From: Phoronis australis
Taxonomy: Eukaryota > Phoronida > Phoronidae
DNA: 64,000 nucleotides
Direction of reading: 5' to 3'
Assembly (NCBI GenBank): GCA_002633005.1
Contig: NMRA01000092.1
Span: 121,115 to 185,114 of the forward strand
Made by a program: the position numbers and the translations under genes. The notes below the pieces were generated by a model that had not been told where the DNA came from, did no database searches, and saw only the letters and a program-made list of their open reading frames with translations. Of the stretch, positions 58,740-64,000 are shown piece by piece (within the stretch, counting starts at the first letter, position 1; the number at the start of each line of letters is the position of its first letter).

Positions 58740-61172
58740 TTATTTTCCAGATTCTTCTTTCATGTGAAGAATAGACGGCGGCGGCGGAAGATCACCTTCC
58801 TCTTTGCTTTCCTTCGCAGAGTTGTATTCCAACACTTCTTTATCATACCGTATTTTCTCCGATTCGTACATCTTGTAATACACCTGTTAAGAGTTAAGAG
58901 TGCGTCGTACCATTACAGAAATTAGCATCAGATAATACTTCCCTTTGAACGGTATCATTTCCCACACTCCAATAATTTTTTTGATTCTTTTTACAACGAG
59001 AAAGGGTTCGTGTTTCAAAGATGAGGTAGGTGAAAGATTTGTCTGAAAAGGTCATGTCCCATTCAAAAGGCATCATTCCCTATATGGCTTGCATGAGTTT
59101 TAAATCGTGCGTTTTGTGCAATGGCCTGATGCTATTCAGGTATTGGACTGCCTGCAATCTTTTTTGGCTTCCATTTCAGGTACAGTCGGTCTTCATCTAT
59201 TTACTAGCAAACGTTGCAGTCGACAAGTAAAAATGTCATCGCATAAACTGTGTTGCCATCTAGCGATAGATTTCAAGCTTTGCCATTACAAAGAAAAATG
59301 ACAATTGAATACTAACCCTTTTTTCATCTGGAGTCAAAGCATTCCATTGCTGTGCCAATATCTTGGTGAGCTCTGGGTGACTAATGTCCATTCCACGCTC
59401 CTACAATAGTTAACAGCATTAAACATTCTTGATAAAATTCCTCTAATTCAAGGTGGTATGACCACATTCAATAACTAACCCATATTTAAAAAGGCTAGAC
59501 TCTTTTGAGTCAGGCAAGCAACTTACATTAGAACATAGAGTGCATCCGCGGATATTTGTCTAGCAAGTCAAATTTCCCTGTGACATGAAACAATGACTAC
59601 CATGGTTTCAGTAAGCATCACACAAAATAGCAGAGCCAGTGGAAAAATTTTAAAAAATATTTAACTGAGAAGGTACTACTTTAAATCAGAATGAGGCTAT
59701 CAATGTACACAAGATTTAAAAGATATTTCTAACAACTGAACAATACATCATCATGTTTCTTATCTTGTATTTTGCAAACATATTTTTATGAATAAGAAGT
59801 TGCCCTAAATGTATAGAAACTAGTTGAATGGTCAGTATTACAAACAAAAGGCTTCACCTTCAAGAACTGATCACGAACTTGGATGCGTTTCGCTTGGTAA
59901 TACATCATGTATGCATTGATTGGTTTCTTGGGAGCAGAAATATCTTTCGTCTCTGCTTTAACTTTCTTCCCCTTGGAAAGTGAGCTCTCCTTGTGAGATG
60001 ATTCTAATGACTTCTTGTCATGAGTGTTAGGCATATACGCGTGTAGGATTGAAGTAGCATGGGTGAGTCCACTAGATGGCAAGGGGTGATAGGCTGGAGG
60101 CTGAGACTTGGATGTACTTGGGTATGGAGGTGGTGGAGCAACTCTGACTGGTCGCACTGGGTCGTCCTGCAACAGAGAAATGCCCATGCTACCCTCATCT
60201 ATTGATAATAATCATATAATCTCCTGAGACAATAGACATGTTAAATAATGCGTCCACATATAAATATGTGGGCGCATAAAAAGCAAGCGCACACAATTAA
60301 TGAAAGCAAATCCTTTGCAAACCATCAGTCTCGTTGGACTGGTTACTCAAACTTCGGTTCCAGCAACATGAGCAGAGCAAAGTCTTTCAAATGCTTCTGA
60401 GCATGACACTATAGTTCATCTCAATGCCCGGTTGCACGAAACAGTCCCAAATATGGACTCACTTAAGTTCCCTAAATCTACTGCGTATTTTGGGAAACAT
60501 CGATTGCCCTTTCATGTATTGTTTTAGTTTCATTACTAAGTCAACTTTTGACTTTTGATACAAATCAAGAGTGAACTCTACGTTGAATTGTCAATAATAA
60601 CACGCAGAATCTAAAAATAAAGTCACCATTTATTTTCAAAGAACTCAGTTTTTAGTTATATTAATTAGAAAATGTCATTAATCAAAGAGGAGCTCATAAT
60701 AAAGGTGAAATAATAATGACATGAAATAAATATATTGCATCTGCAAGTCCAAAAGGCACAAAGACTTAGGGACCTTAGTTCAGTCCCTATTTGGGACCGT
60801 TTCATGCAACCTGACACAGGTTACCTTTCATCCATTCTTGATACTCATTCACGCAGGTGACTCGGCTGGAGCAACGCAGGTAAAAGTGCAGTGCTCAGGG
60901 ACACAAGTAACGACTGCAGCAGCTCCAGACTCAACCCATGAACATACAGAGGACAGTTAGCAAAGCTTACCACGCTTCCACACGATATAATCCGACATGG
61001 AAGCGCACATGTTGAGTAAAAACGGACTCACCTCCCAGGTGACAGGCACTGGCACCTCCCTGAACTGGTCACCATGCTCATCAAGTTTTGTAGTGAGAAA
61101 CCGCCGGTCTTTCTTGTACTGCTTCAAGATCTTTTTTATGTGCTGAACGCGATTCACTACTTTCTCATTTCG
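58740..61172 (-). CDS. INO80F (TFPT)/Nhp10-like HMG-box protein, four coding exons
   Basis: Probable subunit of the INO80 chromatin remodeller. Minus-strand coding exons, all joined in phase 0: 61172-61032 (47 codons, acceptor ctgtttcag, donor GAG|gtgagt), 60166-59858 (103), 59400-59317 (28) and 58883-58740 (47 plus TAA). The first exon (NEKVVNRVQHIKKILKQY, KKDRRFLTTKLDEHGDQFR) closely resembles the coiled coil of vertebrate TFPT (NERVLNRL..., RRFL..LDxxGDxxR). Next comes a Pro-rich linker (PPPPYPSTSKSQPPAY) and a Lys-rich stretch. The HMG box spans three exons: PKKPINAYMMYYQAKRIQVR, HPELTKILAQQWNALTPDEK, VYYKMYESEKIRYDKEVLEY. The end is acidic with PPPPS. Vertebrate TFPT lacks an HMG box, while yeast Nhp10 has coiled coil plus HMG box. 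The N-terminal exon is not certain. Assignment is by motif reading only. Confidence 0.85.
60426..60812. repeat. Fold-back family C, copy 2, in an intron
   Basis: Begins gcccggttgcacgaaacagtc and ends gaccgtttcatgcaacctg, inverted. The interior matches copy 1 closely (catcgattgccctttcatgta, aaatgtcattaatcaaagagg, in part). It lies wholly inside the intron between the first two known exons of the HMG-box gene, in antisense or neutral orientation. Confidence 0.85.
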
Positions 61173-61835
61173 CTGAAACAGGAATGAATTAAAGTAAACC
61201 ACACAGCAGCTTCCATGATACTTGAGTGAAAAAAAATTAATAAAAGTGTCCCACTGCGATAAACAACATGGCTTGTACTTTATAAAGTACATGACGGTGG
61301 ATTGGTTAAGGTGATTGTCAAAAATGGCAAAGCCCTGTAATCACTTGGTGGCAAGTAAAATAAACAATAGGGGGCAGCACCTGAGTGATTATACAACTGA
61401 CTTCAAAGATACTATGCAATTATAAAACTGATGCAAATGAATCTCATGACTCCTCCACTCTTTCAACATGTTTAATGGAAATTAAGTTGAAAATCCCAGG
61501 TGCCTGTCTAAAATACTACAAAAAAATTATGTTGGAACACATGACAATTAAAAGAGAGATTTCAACTTTTACTCCTTGCACCAACAACCATCTCTCATGA
61601 GTGTCTTATAGTAGCCGGCCTCAACAATGAGCTAGAATACACCTACAAGTGCCCTCATAGACTTTTTGGATCTGAACCCCAGCTTTTCATCACCGCAGTG
61701 AGTCTCAACCAGTCAGCCAAAGAACAACGGCTCTACAGAATTAAGCATGATATATCTTTAAATTGTGTTTGGTCAAGGTATTGTCTCAGGTGAGCATTTT
61801 ATTTGCTCAGGCTAATAAACCCATCTTCCATCATA

Positions 61836-62465
61836 AAAAACAACTTTTAATTTAGACCACTTACTTATATGAAATTGGTCTCAAATTAGTCCTTTGACAA
61901 ATCAGAGGCGACTTCAGGGCTTAAAAAGAACTACTATTTCATTATTGCATGAGACCAGGCTTTTCATGTTGGCTTGTCACGGTGTATCGTTTTGTTCCGT
62001 GAACGTGATCTCACTTGGCAAGGAATATTGAACTGTCTAGACAATACTTGCTCGCCTACAACAGATAACGTGTAGTCCTTATGCTAGATGTCGCATGTCC
62101 TTCGCAAATATGGCTACGCCCATGAGAACGTGCCATTGAACCTTTAAGGCAGCTTTAGGTCTATTTTAAGTTGTTCCACACGCATTCACATTATATTCTT
62201 CAATATTGATAAGCTCCCCGTGGTTCGCTGTTTACCTATGACTCTCAGTTCTGTTGTAGATTACCGTCATTCCATTGCAATAAAGACACTGAACCAGAAA
62301 TAACCCATTAAAGTGTTTACTTAGTGTCATGTCTTTGCAGACCTAGAAATTGCTTCTCATCTCAGTAAGGAACACGTTGAGACTAATTCTAAAACGGAAA
62401 GTGGCCTAAATCAAGTTGGCTTCTTTGACCGAAGGGCAGCTTATAGCAGTGCTTTAAGGTTGGTT
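61836..62465. repeat. Fold-back family A, long copy
   Basis: The left arm (acaacttttaatttagaccac, aattggtctcaaattagtcc) pairs with the right arm (cacgttgagactaattctaa, aagtggcctaaatcaagttgg). The arms are about 60 bp and the interior is about 500 bp. The interior shares ggcttgtcacggtgtatcg with the copy at 29938-30195. It lies upstream of, or in an intron of, the HMG-box gene. Confidence 0.75.
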
Positions 62466-62672
62466 TCAGAGGTGTTGTAGACGTGCTTCAGGTGAATCAC
62501 ATGAGCCTCTGTTAGCCACTCGCTAATAAAGAATTACCTATTAGTTGAATGTTTAACACGCTTATGGCTTTTATTGCGGTTGCTGGTTCGATTCCCTGGT
62601 CAAGCAATCTCGGCAATTACTACAAAGGCAATGCCCTTCAAATGTGTTCATCGGAGCATGAAAGGTACTTAC

Positions 62673-62732
62673 AGCTGAAATGCCAACACTTTCATCGCTA
62701 GTAAGATGAAGGTACAAACTACTGAAAAGCTT
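62673..62732 (-). CDS. Candidate upstream exon of unknown product
   Basis: A 60-bp interval on the minus strand between an acceptor (atttactacag) and a consensus donor (CAGCT|gtaagt), open in phase 0 at both ends. It reads KLFSSLYLHLTSDESVGISA. It lies upstream of the HMG-box gene on the same strand and would splice to its first known exon in frame. However, the sequence does not resemble the N-terminus of TFPT or Nhp10. It could belong to another gene or be chance. Confidence 0.25.
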
Positions 62733-62979
62733 CTGTAGTAAATGGAGTATGTGGACTTGTAGGATAAGCTGCTTAGTGTGTGTGTGTGGGGGGGGGGTAG
62801 GCAACATGTAGCCCCTCGGCTGGCTGGACAGGGTCTACAACACTACCCACTGGCTTCTGTAACAATCTCATAATGTGTAGTTCAAATGGGCGCTGGCCCA
62901 AATCTGGTAACCAAATACACGGTTTTCACGTCATCAAAAATACATTTTATATTCAAAATTGTTACTTAAAAGCTCTTAC

Positions 62980-63108
62980 TTTCTTCAGCGATCCTTTCTG
63001 GTGCTGTACATATCCTAAATGAAACATGTCTACGGGAATTAAGATGACTTTAATAGCGAAGAATTTGAAGTCCAGTGGCACTCTTTTGGTTGCCGTTAAC
63101 TTTTTCAT
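62980..63108 (-). CDS. Candidate first coding exon of unknown product
   Basis: On the minus strand an ATG at 63108 opens a frame of 43 codons to a good donor (AAGAAA|gtaagag), ending in phase 0. A TGA lies 9 codons upstream in frame. The reading is rich in hydrophobic residues (FKFFAIKVILIPVDMFHLGY), unlike a nuclear protein. Without splicing it would stop 6 codons later. It could be the 5' exon of the HMG-box transcript, part of another gene, or chance. Confidence 0.2.
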
Positions 63109-63549
63109 TGCAGGCGATAACCACAAAATTTTTCAATTGTGAGTTAGGCCACAACAAGCACGAGACTGCACGGAGTGAGTGGCCTGGAAAAAAGTAGCAT
63201 GGGAAGATATCTAGTGGAATTTGTAAAATTTCGTGAACTGGTGAGATTTCGTGTAACTTTCTCAAAATGGCACCCCGCAAGGAAAGCTCAAGTGATCCTC
63301 GACAGATTTTCATGGATATGTTCAAATTAACTGACTAAATTATCTCCAGTCATGGTATGTGTTAATTATAACTCAATGTGTATAATTATTTGCATGTTTT
63401 ATTCGATGTTTTTTGTTGTGTTTTTAAATGGGTAATTTGTTATATGGTGGTATTAGACCGGGATCCCAGAGCTTTTTTGGGCATGAAAAGGTAACCAATT
63501 TTCTTTGGCGCCACTGTGCTCTGAGGGTATCCTGATGCTTGGAAATGGC

Positions 63550-64000
63550 CGTCTGGCAGGTTCGCTCTGGTGGGTGTGGTCAGGGGAGCCAAGAGAATTA
63601 CACTAAAAAATTGAGCTAGATCAACTTTTCTGGTAACCACTTAAAACTACCTTCAATACCTGCTACGTCATCCATTGTATCAAAATTGGTCACTGCCAGA
63701 CAATTTCAGTGGTGGGGAGTACCCGCCAGACGAACATATGCAGGGTGCAAAAGTTGAGCTAGATCAATCCAAGAGGTAACTGCTTGAAACCAGTCGCAAA
63801 ATATTCACCGTAAGCCCAGGTATCACGAATGAACACTGCCAGACAAATCTAGTGGTGGGTTACCCCCACCAGACATGCCCTAATACCTGAATTGAGCTAG
63901 ATCAACCCATCAGGTAACCGTTTGAAACCAATTGCACGATGTTCAGCATCACTGAACATGGCACAACAGTTAGATGCCAGACAATTTCAGTGGTGGGGTG
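63550..64000. repeat. Degenerate tandem repeat, period about 140 bp, running off the window
   Basis: The string gccagacaa-ttcagtggtgggg starts at 63695, recurs at 63838 (gccagacaaatctagtggtggg) and again at 63976, spacings of 143 and 138 bp. Each unit also contains gagctagatcaaccc-like and ggtaaccgtttgaaacca-like strings. A more decayed unit precedes 63695 (gagctagatcaact at 63613). The array continues past the end. Satellite or minisatellite type; no coding role seen. Confidence 0.85.

Noticed and set aside
61600-61700. Possible minus-strand exon reading GDEKLGFRSKKSMRAL
   Set aside because: No clear acceptor, and the donor (gtgtat) is weak. It does not resemble the expected N-terminus of the TFPT-like protein.
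62577-62610. Perfect B-box-like ggttcgattcc
   Set aside because: The stem bases on either side do not pair and no A box lies at the right distance. A chance match or a deep relic.
63267-63338. Plus-strand ATG with good Kozak context opening a 23-codon frame beginning MAPRKE
   Set aside because: It ends at a stop before any donor site. Too short to claim a gene or a divergent promoter.

Overview
The window looks like nuclear DNA from an animal. It is AT-rich, gene-poor and packed with short fold-back repeats. The genes that can be recognised have GT-AG introns with good donor and acceptor sites. The best guess is an invertebrate deuterostome, possibly an ambulacrarian (hemichordate or echinoderm relative). 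Two things point that way: a single Scleraxis/Paraxis-type bHLH gene, and a GnRH-type neuropeptide precursor whose N-terminal Q-x-H-H resembles the echinoderm peptides. The species cannot be fixed from the sequence alone.

All convincing genes are on the minus strand. (1) At 1845-3883 and 5292-6644 are two copies of an unrecognised acidic protein built on a repeated RNKPxDVEDV-type motif. Copy 1 is split by a one-base frameshift and copy 2 is truncated at its 5' end. (2) At 12674-13301 is a two-exon, 80-residue prepro-neuropeptide of the GnRH/corazonin superfamily. (3) At 40679-41176 is the first coding exon of a Twist-superfamily bHLH factor of the Scleraxis/TCF15 (Paraxis) type. (4) At 58740-61172 are four consecutive coding exons of an INO80-complex-type protein. 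It joins a TFPT (INO80F)-like coiled coil to a C-terminal HMG box, the layout of yeast Nhp10. Two weak candidate upstream exons lie at 62673-62732 and 62980-63108. On the plus strand, 34147-34752 carries a degenerate hAT-transposase-like fragment.

Much of the rest is repeats. At least seven families of non-autonomous fold-back or MITE-like elements recur: A/L, B, C, D, E, G and J/K. Several copies are nested, for example D inside E at 10193-10472 and an M-type insert inside B at 20321-20805. There is also a (GA)n tract, a long ATT-rich trinucleotide tract, a 47-bp direct duplication, and a degenerate tandem repeat of about 140 bp that runs off the right end. I found no rRNA, no intact tRNA and no CRISPR array.

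Functionally the genes are unrelated: a secreted reproductive-type neuropeptide, a mesodermal transcription factor and a chromatin remodeller subunit. Nothing suggests an operon or a cluster. Repeat identities and similarities were judged by eye, not computed.
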